A stretch of DNA of 64,000 bases from Amorphophallus konjac (GCA_022559845.1 CM040117.1:84704559-84768558), one strand, 5' to 3'. Positions 1-11,469 are shown, numbered from the stretch's first letter. Notes: generated from the letters alone by a model not told the origin. Translations and numbers: made by a program.

Positions 1-654
1 TCGAAGAAGAAAAGTTAGATCTATAAGCAAAGAACAACTTTTATGAAGAACTCAGAGTAAAAAGAGGATTGGAAAGGCTTCAAAATAGAAGAATAGTATC
101 AGGTATCACCTCGAATGAACAGTAATCATGTAGAACAACACTTAGGAAAACGGGAAATAACTTTCAAATTAGAAGGAATTGGAAGAAATGATAGAAAGAG
201 AAATTGAAGAACACTTAAAGATGAATAACTTTTGTGAAGATAAGAAAATGAAATAATGATCATAACAACAAGTAATGGGACTGAGAAAGGACTAAATGCT
301 TAAATAAAACTTTCATTAAAACAATATCAACTTACAAAGTTTGCATCAAAAGCTCTCAAAACATAACTCCTATGAAGCTCTACTAAGGCCAACAAGCATG
401 AACTTCAAGAACACAAAGTAACCTCTTATAATTCTACACAACTCCCTTAGCTAACTACTCCTAACAACTCCTTTCCTAGCTTCTCCTCCTTTCATTACAT
501 TTGAAGCCCCTTTTATAGGGTTAACATAACAACCCCCCTAATGTGAACATCTTTACCTCTTTTGTTGAAAAAAAACACAACCCATTGCTGCAATTGTTGA
601 CTCAGAATTGTGTACCAACATGTGTTGCACACTTGGATATTTTTTTCTGATTTT

Positions 655-925
655 TTCTATATTTTTTTCTTCTTCCTTTCTCCTTCTTCCTCTCTCTTTC
701 TCTCTCTTTCTCTCTCCTCCCCGGCCGCGTGGGCCCGCGTGCGCCGCGGTTTCTCTCTCCGCGTGTGAGGCGCCGCGGTGCGCCGGCCCGCTCGGCCGCA
801 TGCGCCGCTTTCCTTCCGCCCGCCGCGTGGACCCGCGGTGCGCCCGCCGTCCGTTGACGCATGAGGGCGCGCCCTCCTCCTCGTCGCCCGTGCCCCGCTA
901 CGAAGGCGGGGGCGGGTCCTGCTTC
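655..925. other. CT-rich run followed by a GC- and CpG-rich islet
   Basis: About 65 bases of pyrimidine-rich sequence (TTCTTCC and CTCTCTTT runs) pass at about 720 into about 200 bases of very GC-rich, CpG-rich DNA lying inside AT-rich flanks. Reading frames are open on both strands, but only because GC-rich sequence has few stops. Their products are Arg/Pro/Ala-rich low-complexity peptides with no domain. I do not call a gene. Confidence 0.5.
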
Positions 926-933
926 TGATGTCG

Positions 934-998
934 ACACACACATACACACACACACACATACACACACACACACACTATATATATATATATATATATAT
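934..998. repeat. Compound microsatellite (CA)n(TA)n
   Basis: A run of CA dinucleotides with one or two interruptions passes directly into an uninterrupted TA run. Confidence 0.9.
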
Positions 999-1257
999 CT
1001 TATGTATATATCTTATAAAATCACTAAAAATAGCAAATAAATTTATTTTTTTTTCTAATTTTTTTTCTTTTCTTTTTGAACAACTCTATGGACTTTTGGC
1101 CTTTAATCTTTTTTTGTTATTTTCCCTTATTATTTTTTTTATTTTTATTTCTTGTTGCTTCCCTCGTACCGAGTGCCTGCATAAATAAGTAAAAATCGTT
1201 ATTAAAATTATTTAATTCCAAAAAATTAACTATTTGACTATAAATTAACAGTAAGTG

Positions 1258-1339
1258 TGATAAGTGTATATTTATTATTATTTAAGCTCATAAAAATATG
1301 TATAATCATGAATTAATATGTAAAAATACACACTTATCA
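1258..1339. repeat. 82-bp AT-rich unit with 13-bp inverted ends
   Basis: The segment starts TGATAAGTGTATA and ends TACACACTTATCA, an inverted pair matching at 12 of 13 bases. It could be a tiny hairpin element, or the right-hand one could be the outer end of a minus-strand LTR. I cannot choose between these. Confidence 0.4.
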
Positions 1340-1344
1340 GAGCC

Positions 1345-2041
1345 CAGAGGACCGGACCAGATGCACCATCCTCCTCTTCAGAGCCTGCCGGGGAACAGGC
1401 TGAGCGAGATGTAGATTTTACCCTAGCCGTAGCTTGAGCCGAGGAGGCCAAAGCTACCCTCGCAGAGCGGGTAAGAATCTAAACCCTTATGCTTCTTTTA
1501 GACTTAAATGCCTAATGGACTGACCATGATAAAATGCAAAATGCAGGCGAGAGAACTGACCGCGGCATTGGCCGAGACAGAGCGAGCTCGAACAGAGACC
1601 GAGCGGACCCGAGCAGAACTGGACCATTCCCAAGCTGAAGCAGGGCGTCTTCAGGCAGAGGTGGCCCGGCTGAGCGGAGAATTAGAGCGGGCAGCCACCC
1701 AAACTATAGACCTTGATAGATACCGGACCGAGGCTCGGGCGCCGCGACTCCAGGTGCATGACTTAAAGATAGAACTCCAGGCCGTGGAGCGGACAGTCCA
1801 GATGATCAGTCAGGGGCCTGTGCTGAGTGCATCCCGGAGTGCTGCAGCGGGAGGCACACGAAGCGGAGTACCGAGCGGATCGGTAGGAAACTACCTGGCT
1901 AGTTCTTCCGATCAGTAGAGGAACGAGGAGGCGGATCGGAGACGATCACGAGAGGAGGAGCACAGTGCCATGGAGCCGTCAGCCAAGCGATAGGAGGGTG
2001 CCGGTGATAGTGAGGGCCCGGGAGATAAACCTGCAGAGTGA
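1345..2041 (+). pseudogene. Spliced coiled-coil fragment of a retroelement accessory gene
   Basis: An acidic Ser/Pro-rich exon (1345-1470) is followed by a plausible intron at 1471-1546 (GTAAGA to TGCAG, 76 nt, phase 0). A long exon follows, rich in Ala, Glu, Arg and Leu in a heptad-like pattern, and the strong coiled coil is at about 1547-1800. In-frame stops lie near 1432 (TGA) and at 1916-1918 (TAG), after which the same frame continues to about 2041. A similar C-terminal coiled coil ends the antisense gene of E4 at 42474-43030. By that comparison I infer the 3' half of an antisense accessory gene of a Tat-type gypsy element. The N-terminal half is missing, and no host-gene match is recognised. 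Confidence 0.45.
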
Positions 2042-2061
2042 CGTATTTCTTTTTCTTCTTT

Positions 2062-2290
2062 TGACACCCACACTTGTACATGACTTATGTGAATGAAATG
2101 GAATGAAATGAAAAATCTTTTTGTGTTGTATTATTATTTTTTTATGTGTATGAATGAATGGATGAATGTGAGTATGGATGTGAATGTGTGAATGAATGGA
2201 TAAAAATAAATGTGTGGATGGGAATGTAAATGAATGGGGATAAAGTGTAAGACCGGTAGGTCAGACCAAAGGGATAAGGGAAAGAACAGA
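2062..2290. repeat. Degenerate GAATG/GGATG-rich stretch
   Basis: Irregular pentamer and tetramer repeats (GAATG, GGATG, TGAATGAATG) fill the gap between the coiled-coil fragment and E1 sequence. It may be a 3' untranslated tail or a decayed microsatellite. The left end of E1 could not be fixed here. Confidence 0.5.
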
Positions 2291-2307
2291 AACCTGGAGC
2301 AGAAGGT

Positions 2308-2666
2308 GTGACGGTCTGGTGTAGGAGTGTCAGATCCATGTAACGCACCAAGATCAGGCTGTCAGAGACGACAGAGGGTGGATTGAAAATTGTATAGCAG
2401 GAAATGTGACGGTCCACTGATGGAGCGTCAGAATCAGGTGACGGTTATAGACTAGACCGTCAGACATGACAGAACGATATTGGGCTAAAAAATGTGTAGC
2501 ATGAAATGTGACGGTCCAGAGATGGAGCGTCAGGGATCTGTAACGGTCTAAGATTAGACCGTTAGACATGACATAGCAAAACTGAGCTAAAGACGTGCAT
2601 CAGGCAATGTGACGGTCCAAAGATGGAGCGTTAGAGCTATGTGACGGTCTTACGATAGACCGTCAG
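2308..2666. repeat. E1 26-bp palindrome family, cluster 1 (7 copies)
   Basis: Seven units begin GTGACGGT or GTAACGGT and end CGTCAG or CGTTAG. They start at about 2308, 2406, 2439, 2508, 2540, 2609 and 2641. The unit at 2540 is nearly perfectly palindromic. The cluster lies upstream of the antisense gene, just before its TATA box. Confidence 0.8.
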
Positions 2667-2808
2667 AGAACAAACTGTCCTCCGAGACAGATTCTGCCGT
2701 GAGAGCCCAACCTCGAGGCAAGAAGACCTTAATCCCCACTAGAACCCTCCTAGGCTTAGGATAAGGCTTTCTAACCCCAATCTTATCATCCTAGCACCAA
2801 AATCAAGC

Positions 2809-2817
2809 CTTTATAAG
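2809..2817 (+). promoter_or_regulatory. TATA box of the E1 antisense gene
   Basis: CTTTATAAG lies about 85 bases before the ATG at 2900 and just after palindrome cluster 1. The spacing is normal for a plant core promoter. Function is inferred. Confidence 0.5.
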
Positions 2818-2899
2818 CTAGGAACAATCCCAAAAAATGCAACTTTCATTAATTCTCTGCTACAAAGGTTGAAAACTCCATCAAAGGGCAAGGAACATC

Positions 2900-4092
2900 A
2901 TGAAGAGAAGCTTCGGAGCGATGGGCATGGAGGATAGAGTCTACACCGGCCCTAAAGCAGCCGAGAAGGAGCATGGGGAGCTGCAAAGGTTGACATCCCT
3001 CCCCAAGCATCTGAGTTCAATTGCCCAAAGAGTGGTAAGTTCCAATTGACTTCAAAAGTTCATCAATTTCTGCACTTTCTATACCACTTATGATTTTTCT
3101 TTCTTCTTCTTCTTCTTTAGCCTCTTCCTGGTCCAAGGTGTTATTCCAACTTAAAGTGGGTGGCTCCCATGGTCAAAGAACTCCCTTTAGAAGTTTTATC
3201 CATCCTTAGGGCATGGCACCTCCAACCTTTGTTAGTTTTGGCCAAGAACTTCCAGAAATTATCTTTAGATTGGGTAAGCATTTCAGCCCTTATAGAGTTA
3301 TGGCATCCACAAACACACACCTTCCTCTTCCCTTCCTTTGAAGCTACAGTCCTATTGGAGGAGGTAGAGACCTACCTAGCCCTTGCTAAGACTAAAGTAG
3401 GGGACGAAGATCTAGTGTGCCATACGGTCGAACCTATTGACCCATCATTGATCTTAAGTGATTTCATACACAACCTGAAGGATGTAAGGACCATGATCAG
3501 CCCAAACCATATTCACTTGATACCCATGGCTCAATGGATAGTCTCTCATTGTAAGAACAAGTGGGGGAGATATGAAGCCATTGCCAAAGCCGTGTCAGTT
3601 TACTTATGCGGAGTCTTCCTTTTTACTACCACCGACCACCTCCTAGATATCCAAAACCTTAGCATCATCAGCGGATTGTGGCGGGGTCTATCTATTTCTC
3701 AAGCGGTCCTTTTCTTCCTTTATGAAGGACTTAGTTCAGCTTGCTTAGGAGGACTTCTTTTCGGCTCAATGATACTCCTTGAGTGTTGGATGGACGTGAG
3801 AATCAAGTTCCAACCCAAGGAAGACATACCTTCAGCCAACCGGATCTTGGGGAGCCACCCCTTGTTCTTTATTGGAGGTGCCTTCGGATTCTCTTCACAG
3901 GTTGAGTGCAAGACGGCGGATAAGAAAACACGGGATGAATGGCGCCTCTTCCTCAACACTTTGCCAATAGAGAAGTTCATGATGTGTCCAAGAGTTTTGC
4001 GGAGTACCTTGCTTAGAATACCACGGCGACCAGGCCTTGATCTACAGCTAGTGGGGAACACTACCTTGGCGATCTACAACCCACACCGGTGA
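2900..4092 (+). CDS. Antisense accessory gene of E1, plant-mobile-domain-like, two exons
   Basis: Exon 1 (2900-3034, 45 codons) joins exon 2 (3121-4092) across an 86-nt intron with GTAAGT and a T/C-rich tract ending TTTAG. The join is phase 0 and leaves a frame of about 368 codons. The product is Leu/Trp-rich and globular, with hydrophobic segments, a WHPQTHTF motif, and a FPSFEATV-LEEVE segment of the kind seen in plant mobile domain or DUF7745-like proteins. These sit between integrase and the 3' LTR on the opposite strand of Tat-lineage gypsy elements. The family assignment is from memory of the pattern and is not certain. The frame is open while the sense pol is riddled with stops. It ends early at 4090-4092 relative to a downstream piece in another frame (4150-4338), so the C-terminus is probably frameshifted. 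Confidence 0.6.
3035..3120 (+). other. Intron of the E1 antisense gene
   Basis: It has a 5' GTAAGT and a 3' TTCTTCTTCTTCTTTAG with a strong pyrimidine tract. It is 86 nt long, typical of short plant introns. Removing it joins two open frames in phase 0. Confidence 0.65.
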
Positions 4093-4149
4093 TATCTTCA
4101 AATTGGGCTACCCCGAACCAAAGTTCATGCACTATCACACTACCCTCCC

Positions 4150-4338
4150 CTTCTAGCTAGGAAGATGGGGACCGAGGAAGATGAGAGAGCGATCCGGAAT
4201 GCACTGACCATGTGGGAGATCAGCAAAGTGCGGCCGTGGCAAGAAGAAGTGGAAGAGGACGACGAGGGACGCCGTAGCTACGTGAAAGAATTGCGCAAGA
4301 TTCGCCCTCTTGCGGACAAAAAATTGAATGAAGCTTGA
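4150..4338 (+). pseudogene. Frameshifted C-terminal piece of the E1 antisense gene
   Basis: A 62-codon charged stretch rich in Glu, Asp, Arg and Lys ends in TGA at 4336-4338. It sits just after the main exon but in a different frame. The acidic tail matches the style of other accessory-gene C-termini. I infer that small indels between 4092 and 4150 separated it from the main frame. Confidence 0.45.
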
Positions 4339-4484
4339 GATTTCTTATGATGTTTCTGAACTTGAAGTTTTATCAATCAATTTTATGTATTATTGAACTC
4401 AATGGAATGATATAGAAGTGCCTTATTTGATGGAATCATGAGTTTGTTGCTTGACTTGGCCTGAAAGCAGAGTTTCTAGAATCT

Positions 4485-4743
4485 GTAACGGTCCTACATA
4501 GGGTCGTCACAACAGTCTGACGGTCTTACGATGAGCCGTCAGACAGAGTGAACTCAGAAAACTGAGTTTCTATTCTCTGTAGAATGTAACGGTCGTAGAC
4601 AGATCGTTAGAGGGAATTGACGGTAGATCGAGGACGCGTCAGAGAGGGTTTGCTGAGAGTCAATGGATTTCAAAGTTCAGAATACTGTGACGGTCAAAGG
4701 GTGATAGTTACAAGGCTGTGACGGTCTGACGCTGGTGCGTTAC
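4485..4743. repeat. E1 26-bp palindrome family, cluster 2 (6 copies)
   Basis: Six units start at about 4485, 4519, 4588, 4619, 4687 and 4718, with GTAACGGTC or TGACGGT left arms and CGTCA, CGTTA or GTTAC right arms. The cluster lies just after the antisense gene. Confidence 0.75.
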
Positions 4744-4992
4744 AGACCTGAACCTGGAAATTTGTAATCTTGGGCTCGAACCTGCGTTTTGCACACACTT
4801 AGACAAGAAACAAGTTAGATCTCTTCTTAGACTCAACCCCTTGCCTAGAGCAAGTTAGAATTTGACCATTTCTTGATATTTGGTCAAGGGGTGGAGCCTT
4901 ATTAAATAGGTGAAGAATAAAATGAAACAATGCAATGCATGTAATGCATATGATGGTATTTTTTTGGGAATTTTTTTTTTTGCAAATATTTA

Positions 4993-5176
4993 GATTTTTT
5001 GTGAGTTTTTGAAAATATCTGGTGTTTTTAGATTTCGAAATATATGATTTTTTTTGAATTTTGAAATATATGATTTTTTTGGATTTTGGAATATATGATT
5101 TTTTTTTGGATTTTGAAATATATTATTTTTTTGAATTTTAAAATATATGATTTTTTTAGATTTTGGAATATATGAG
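4993..5176. repeat. AT-rich tandem repeat, about 27-bp unit
   Basis: Five to six imperfect copies of a unit like GATTTTGGAATATATGA plus a T-run are present. The minus-strand frame encodes a repeated Asn/Lys/Ile peptide, an effect of the repeat and not a gene. Confidence 0.8.
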
Positions 5177-5936
5177 TGTCCCCCTAGGAATGAGGGTCCT
5201 CCCAATTCCGTTTAGAGTTTTTGAGGTTGGCGTGTAATGGGGGGTGACAACCCCTGGCCATGGCCTAACTCGCGTGACGGTGTCTCTGCCAAGGCCATAC
5301 CCAGGGTATTTGTCTCAGTCCTGAAAAGAAAAAATAGAATACGGGGATAAGTTTAGGCCAGATACAGAAGTTTTTAGGACTTGAGTTCCTCTCTAGTCAA
5401 CCTATTCAGAGACTTGGTCTGTTGTGCCGGGGCTTTTGCGTCTGTCATCGAACCTTTGTCCACTCTAGGCACGCATACGATCGGGATCATAGCGTCCCGC
5501 GGGGAAACTTTACTGCCACTCTTGCCATGCCTAGCTTTTATTGTTTTCCTTTTGGAGCTTTGGAATTGATAATCGATGGACTTTCGGGATAGACTTTTGC
5601 TTTTGTCAAAAAGATTGCTCCTTTTCTTTTCTCTTTTCCTTTTTCTTGTGGCGTCAGGTCATAACGGACTGCCCCTATTTGAGACCTCTCGTCAAGGCAC
5701 CTAGATTGGTTGTCGCCTCCTTATTCACATCTTGCCCCTAGATTCAGCCGAAGAAAGAGACGGACAGGGACTTTTGACTTCCCCCCCCCCAAAGCATGGC
5801 CAAGGAGAAATGGTGTCTACAAAGTGGGAAACCCGACCAGGGACGTCGTGTAGTGTGTGATTGCCGTACTCGGGGTCCTCTTTCTTGCGAGGAAGGGAAA
5901 TGACACCTTGCTACCGGGGTGGCACTGGTTTAGATT
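5177..5936 (-). other. E1 3' untranslated region, nothing assigned
   Basis: This lies between the integrase stop and the AT-rich tandem repeat. It contains a C10 run near 5781-5790. No domain, palindrome cluster or convincing frame is seen. Confidence 0.5.
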
Positions 5937-7269
5937 CTAAAAAAAGAAACGCTTAAGGTACAACCCATTCCAAGTGTGAGAGAGCTCCTTACCTTCTGCG
6001 TTCACTAAGCGGTAAGCATTCCCTGGATAAGCCTCTTTCACAATAAACGGCCCTTCCCAGTTAGGTTGCAATTTAGACCTAGGACCTGCAGACCGAATGA
6101 ATTTACGTTTCAAAACCATATCACCTTTTTGAAATTTGCGCTCAATTACCTACTTTTGAAAATAACGCGAAACTCTCTTTTGATAAACAGATACGTGATC
6201 GGCCGCACTCATCCTCTTCTCGTCTAAGAGTTCTAGCTGGACGAGCAACGCCTCTCGACGTTCATCGAGATTAAGTTCCTTATCGAGCTGTACCCTTAGG
6301 GAAGGGATCAAAATCTCATGTGGGAGTACTGCCTCCATCTCGTAAGTGAGAGCATAGGGAGTTTTCCCCGTAAGAGTACGAACGGAGGTGCGGTAAGCCC
6401 ATAGAGCTTCCACTAATCTTTCTGGCCAATCAGAAAACTTATTAGATTCGCATGTTTTCTTTATGATTTTGAGAAGGGTTTTGTTAGTGGCTTCGGCCTG
6501 ACCGTTGCCTTGTGGGTAATATAGAGATGAGTGATGCAATGTAATATTGAACTTCTTACATAGGTCCTTGAGCTCTTGAGAGATGAACTGGGGTCCGTTG
6601 TCGGTGACGATGCTGCTTGGCACTCCGAACCGCGAGATAATGTTCTTCGTGATGAAGCGGCACATCGTGGTAGCTTTAATCTCTACGTACGCTTCAGCTT
6701 CAGCCCACTTGGTGAAGTACTCAGTGGCGGTATGGATGAAGGATTTTTGCTTGATCTGAGAATTGGGATCACCGAGCAGGCCGACAACGTCAAAAGCCCA
6801 CATAGAGAACGGCCAAGGAGCAGATAAAGGATGAAGAGATGAAGCCGGAGTATGAATTTTATCAGGATGGAGTTGGCATTTAAGACACCTCCGGACATAG
6901 AGGGAGCAATCTTCCTCTAGAGTGGGCCAATAATAGCCCTGCCTAAGGATTCGCTAGAGCCTGGCCATTAACATGACCTCCACACTCACTAGAATGGGCA
7001 ACTTGGGCCACCTTCCAAGCTTCATTATCGTCCAAACATCTCATGAGCATCCCGTTAGTAGCGCGCCTGTGGAGTTCTCCAGCAATGATAGTATACCTTG
7101 AGGCGGCTCTTCTTATTGACTTGCGCTGCTCGGCATTTGCCTCTTCCGGGAATGATCCATCTTTGCAAAATAACTTAATTTCATGATACCAGGGCAACTC
7201 TTCCTCTTCCAGGATCTCCTCTAACTCTGTCAAAGATACTTCCTTCAACTCTTCCTTCTCAGCTCTCAC
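5937..7269 (-). pseudogene. E1 integrase
   Basis: The frame begins after the archaeal RNase H and holds the HHCC zinc site (His pair near 7000, then RRCLKC near 6890). The D,D35E core follows: Asp in AFDVVG at about 6790, Asp in TDNGPQF at about 6620, and Glu in QAEATNK 36 residues later. The C-terminal part ends HTWNGLYLKRFFF with a stop at 5937. All three catalytic acids are present. A frameshift at about 6950 separates the zinc site from the core, and a stop lies near 6147. No chromodomain follows, as expected for a Tat element. Confidence 0.85.
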
Positions 7270-7296
7270 CTCTATAGTCTTCCTAAGGTTAGCAAA

Positions 7297-8340
7297 CTAG
7301 GGATCCTGAAGAGAGGGTGCCTCCAATCTCTGAACGACGATAGTCTCAGTACTCCGACTGAGAGGCAAAGATAGAGAGGAAGCAAGGGATGCTAAAGCAT
7401 CGGCTAGAATGTTCTGAGACCGGGGAGTATGGATGTAGATCAACTTGTGGAATTGCCTAGCAAGGAGCGTGACCAAATCTTGATATGGTTTGAGCTTAGG
7501 GTCACGGGTGTGGTAAGTGGACAGAACTTGCCGCAGGACGAGCTGAGAATCCCCTATGATATTCAAGTAACGCGCGTCTAGAAGGTAGGCGTGCTTCAAT
7601 CCAGCTAGGAGAGCCTCATACTCGGCGATATTGTTGGTAGCAGGAAATTGAAGTTGATAAGAAAAATGAATCATCACTCCTTCCGGAGTGAGTAGAACAA
7701 CGCCTATCCCTCGGCCTTGAGAATTGAGTGCACCGTCGAAGTGCAGGGACCAGAAGGGATGATGAGTAAGGACGGAAAGACACTCATCAGGGAAATCATC
7801 CGGAATAGAGTCCGTGCAGGGAATCGAGAGATGGGCAAGATGCTCAGCGATGACGTTTCCTTTGACCGCCTTCTGAATGACGAACGTGATATCAAACTGA
7901 GATAGGAAGCTCTGCCAGCGAGCTAACCTACTAGAGAGGACAGGCTTTTCTAAGAGATAGCGGATCGGGTCCATTCTAGAGATCAGCCTAACTGGGTGGA
8001 CAAGGAAATAGTGTTTGAGCTTCTGAGCTACCCACACTAAGGTGGCACAAGTCTTCTCTATAGCGGTGTATTTAGCCTCGGCCGAGTTGAACAACCTGGA
8101 GAGGTAATAAGCTGCCCGCTTTTTCCCTTCATCGTCTACTTGTGCTAAAACCGCCCCTAGGGAGTCCTCAATGACCGAGATGTATAGGATTAGGGGTTTC
8201 TCAGGGACAGGAGGTTACAAAACCTGGAAATTGGATAGATATTCCTTTAGGTCCTCATAGGCCTTTTGACAATCTTGATTCCATTCAAATTTGACTCCCG
8301 CTTTTAGCAATTCATAAAACGGACGGCACCTCTGAGAATG
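7297..8340 (-). pseudogene. E1 dual RNase H (degenerate plus archaeal type)
   Basis: The upstream part (about 8210-7850) is the normal gypsy RNase H with its acidic catalytic residues eroded. Next comes an archaeal-type RNase H (about 7745-7370) with HFDGALN, AEYEALLAGL, GDSQL and NILADALA, which supply the Asp-Glu-Asp-Asp set. This second domain is the signature of Tat-lineage elements, where it would degrade the RNA strand during reverse transcription. A TAA lies near 8215 and another stop near 8370. Confidence 0.85.
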
Positions 8341-9762
8341 TTGGGATATGAATCTCCTGATGAATTACAATCTACCAATCAGCCCTCGAAGTTCCGTAAT
8401 ATTCTTTGGCGGAGGCATGTCTATGACGGCCTTTGCTTTATTAGGATCAATCTGGATCCCCCGTTTGCTAACTATAAAGCCTAGCAACTTCCCTGAAGAG
8501 ACTCAAAAAACACACTTCTTCAGGTTCATCTTGAGCTTGTACTCCCTAGCTCTCTGCAGCACCTTAGCCAGAATAGAGGGGTGTTCTTCTTTGGTTCTTG
8601 ATTTCACCAAGATGTCATCCACGTAGGCTTCCATGTAGATATGCATCATGTCGTGGAAAATGGCCATCATTGCCCTCTAATAGGTGGCACCTACGTTCTT
8701 CAGACCGAACGGCATAACCACGTAGCAGTACGTGCCCCTGGGCGTGGTGAAGGAAGTTTTCTCTTGATCCTCCGGTGCGAGACGAATCTGATTATAACCT
8801 AAGTAACCGTCCATGAATGACAAAACTTCGTACCTGGTGGTGTTATCGACTAGGACGTCTATGTAAGGCAGTGGGAAATCATCTTTGGGACATGCTTTAT
8901 TAAGATCCCTGAAATCGATGCAAATACGCACCTTTCCATCCTTCTTGATAACATGGACTATGTTCGCCACCCACTGGGGATATAAGACAACTCTAATGAA
9001 CCTGGCCTTGTATAACTTATCAACTTCTTCTTTAATCCTTAAGGCCATGTGGGGGTGAAATCTCCTTGACCTCTATTTTACGGGTGTTGCCTCTGGTTTA
9101 AGTACGAGTCGGTGTTCCACTAAAGAGGGGTCAAGACCCGGCATGTCCTCATAAGACCAGGCGAAAGAATCACTATACTCCCTTAGAACCTTGACTAGAT
9201 CTTCTTCCACTTGCGGAGGGAGATTAGCAACAATAATAATGGGTCTTCGGTCTTCTTCAGTTTCCAAATTTATTTCCTTCGTAGGTTCATATACTGTCGA
9301 TGATGGCTCGTCGAATCTCTTTAATCCTTGCACATAAAAATCGGCAGTGTTATCTACGTTGCTGTCCTCATCATCAATCGGGTCTTTCTCATTCAAGACT
9401 TCATAGACACCGAGTCCGTCATCGCTCCATACCCCTTCTATTTCCTCTTCATCTTCTATCATGATTGCCGTAGCGACAAACTCTGGACACTTCAAAAGAG
9501 CATGACATCGCTGAGCCAGATCCTGTAATAACCTATCAGGAATGGATTTGAAAGGACGCGCAAGTGAGCGCGGCTCAAGCTCGGAAGGATTGGACGACCT
9601 AGAAGAGGACCCTACTTCTCTAGTTCTAATCGACCCTACTTCCCTAGACTCGACGGACCCTACGCCTAACCTAAGAGAAAGGAAATCTAGTGGAAAGGAA
9701 GGAGCAGGGGACTCGTGCCCCTGGGAGGAGGATGGAGACAAGATAGCGTAATCTTCCATCAA
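8341..9762 (-). pseudogene. E1 reverse transcriptase
   Basis: An acidic linker (9762 to about 9100) is followed by RT motifs: CIDFRDLNKACPKDDFPLP, VVMPFGLKN and YVDD at 8614-8625. In-frame stops sit at about 9073 (TAG), 8677 (TAG), 8505 (TGA) and 8370 (TAA). Three of the four are one transition from a Gln codon. The order and motifs match plant Tat elements. Confidence 0.85.
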
Positions 9763-10469
9763 AATCTCTGTTTCAAATTTGACTTTTTTTTTGGAGATCA
9801 GTGGAGATCATACAGCAGGATGGAAAGAGGAGGAAGTTGCATGGGAAATAGAGAGGGGAAGATGCAATCAAAGAAGGGGTCGGAAGATGAAAACCACATC
9901 TCGTGGAGTTGGGCGGTGGGGGAAGGAGGAGTGAATAGAGTTGACAGATCAACGGGTGGGTAGCGCCCACATGCACATGGAACAAACAATATTTCGGGCG
10001 ATCTTTCAGTAAAATACGGATCGACCATAATCGGGGGGGAACGGGGAATGGGTACCCATTGTTGAAATAGAGATGCGAGACGGGAGGGAGACCAAGAAAT
10101 GATAATGGGCGAGCTCCCCTTCTTCTATAGACGGCCAGGTAGCTTCGGCTTCCATTGAACGAGCCGCTCTTTTCTGATTCTCCTTCTGACCATAACCATC
10201 TGGCTCGCTGAACATTCTGGCAAATGACTCACTGAAATCTGGCATATCATCAACAGCCCCTTTTGGTAGCAGAGGTGGACTAGCAACTGTGCAAGTTGTA
10301 TCTTTCTTTTCTGACTGTACTGGTGGTGGATTCAGTGTACCCGGCTGGAGGGGTCCTCTTATAAAGTGTTGGCGGTAATCCCATGCAAGTGGCCCTGAGT
10401 CTCCTATCATTGAGAGTGCGGACTCTCGATAACCGAGACCTCTCCAGCTCATTTTTCTTCCTTTGGGTA

Positions 10470-11469
10470 CTGGCTTAGTTCACCCTTGTAATTGCGCATC
10501 GAGGCCTCTCCCCGGTTGATAACCCAGCTTCAATATGATATCCCAACCCTTGGAATCTCAGATATGGGGTTTCACTTTGATATTGACGGGTGTAGCGGCG
10601 GGCTTGCGTGGTGTATAAGCCCAAGGGAAATCCAGATCTAGTACAGAAATAACGGGCCGGCTGCTGGGCCATAATGTGGGCAGAATCTTCTCTGAAATAA
10701 CTTTGACAGACTGGACCGTGGATGAGCTTTTTACTTTAACCACCCTCCCTTGAAAAGGGAACTTGAGACATTGGTGCGCGGTGGAGGGCATGACACTGAG
10801 AGTGTCGATCCACGGACGACCCAAGATAGCTTTGAACATAGGGTCGATGTCCAGCACATAGAATTCAATGGGCATGGTGAGAGGCCCAAGCTCGGCTTGA
10901 ATAGTAACAATCCCGTGACATGCCCTCCGAGAATTGTCATAAGCAGCTATAGTAGTGAGGGTCGGGCATAGAAGTTCTTCTAATAGATTGCAGGCCCTGA
11001 GAGTGCTGAGCGGGCACACATTGATAGATGCCCCCGTGTCAACTAATGCCGCATCAATGCTGACTTTATTCAAGATAATGGTGATGCAAAGGGGCATTTG
11101 CCGAGCTTCTGGTGGTGCTAGCTCAGTTTTAGAGAAGGTTATAGCTGGTCCTTTAGAAATAGTCGCAAGTGCCATAGATAAACTGTCGGCTGCCACGTCT
11201 TCACTAACCATCACCTTCTGAAGAAAGTTCCTGAGAGCATCTTGGTGAAGGGTAGATCTTTTGATAAGCTCCAGCATGGATATCTTAGCGGGAACCCTAT
11301 CCAAGTGATGCAACAGATCGTATTGGGTTCCTGGTAACGGCTCGGCCTTTTCCTGCTCAGTAGCCGGTTGGGAAGACTGGGGATTGGAGGTGGAAGGATA
11401 ATTGCAGTGAAACATGCGCCCGCTCCGCAAGGTGAAGTTATAGGCTGCCGCGGCCTCGGATGGGCTCAA
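10470..11469 (-). pseudogene. E1 aspartic protease with G-patch-like tail
   Basis: LVDTGASINV at about 11020-11050 is an intact retroviral-type protease active site, followed by the flap and the ILGRPW motif at about 10830. Downstream, near 10490-10545, LKLGYQPGRGLDAQLQG resembles a G-patch and is followed by a second Gly-rich GLGY. A G-patch after protease is known in several Tat/Ogre-type elements. A TGA follows the G-patch at about 10485. Confidence 0.75.

Larger units (their letters stand above)
1..1339 (-). other. AT-rich segment, possibly a minus-strand LTR
   Basis: No gene is recognised here. The stretch is AT-rich, with a CT-rich run, a GC-rich islet and a compound microsatellite listed separately. 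On the minus strand there is a TATA-like CCTATAAAAGG near 511-521. The right edge at 1339 reads TGATAAGTG on the minus strand, so it could be the 5' end of an LTR that runs off the left edge of the window. No partner copy is present, so this is a suggestion only. Confidence 0.3.

Noticed and set aside
553..973. Overlapping open frames of 80-123 codons on both strands
   Set aside because: Low-complexity products from CT-rich, GC-rich and CA-repeat DNA; no domain or consistent codon use.
2290..2900. Search for the E1 3' LTR left of the antisense gene
   Set aside because: No match to the 5' LTR ends (TGAGCAAATGAG or GGTGTCAACA) was found. It may be lost or lie outside the window.
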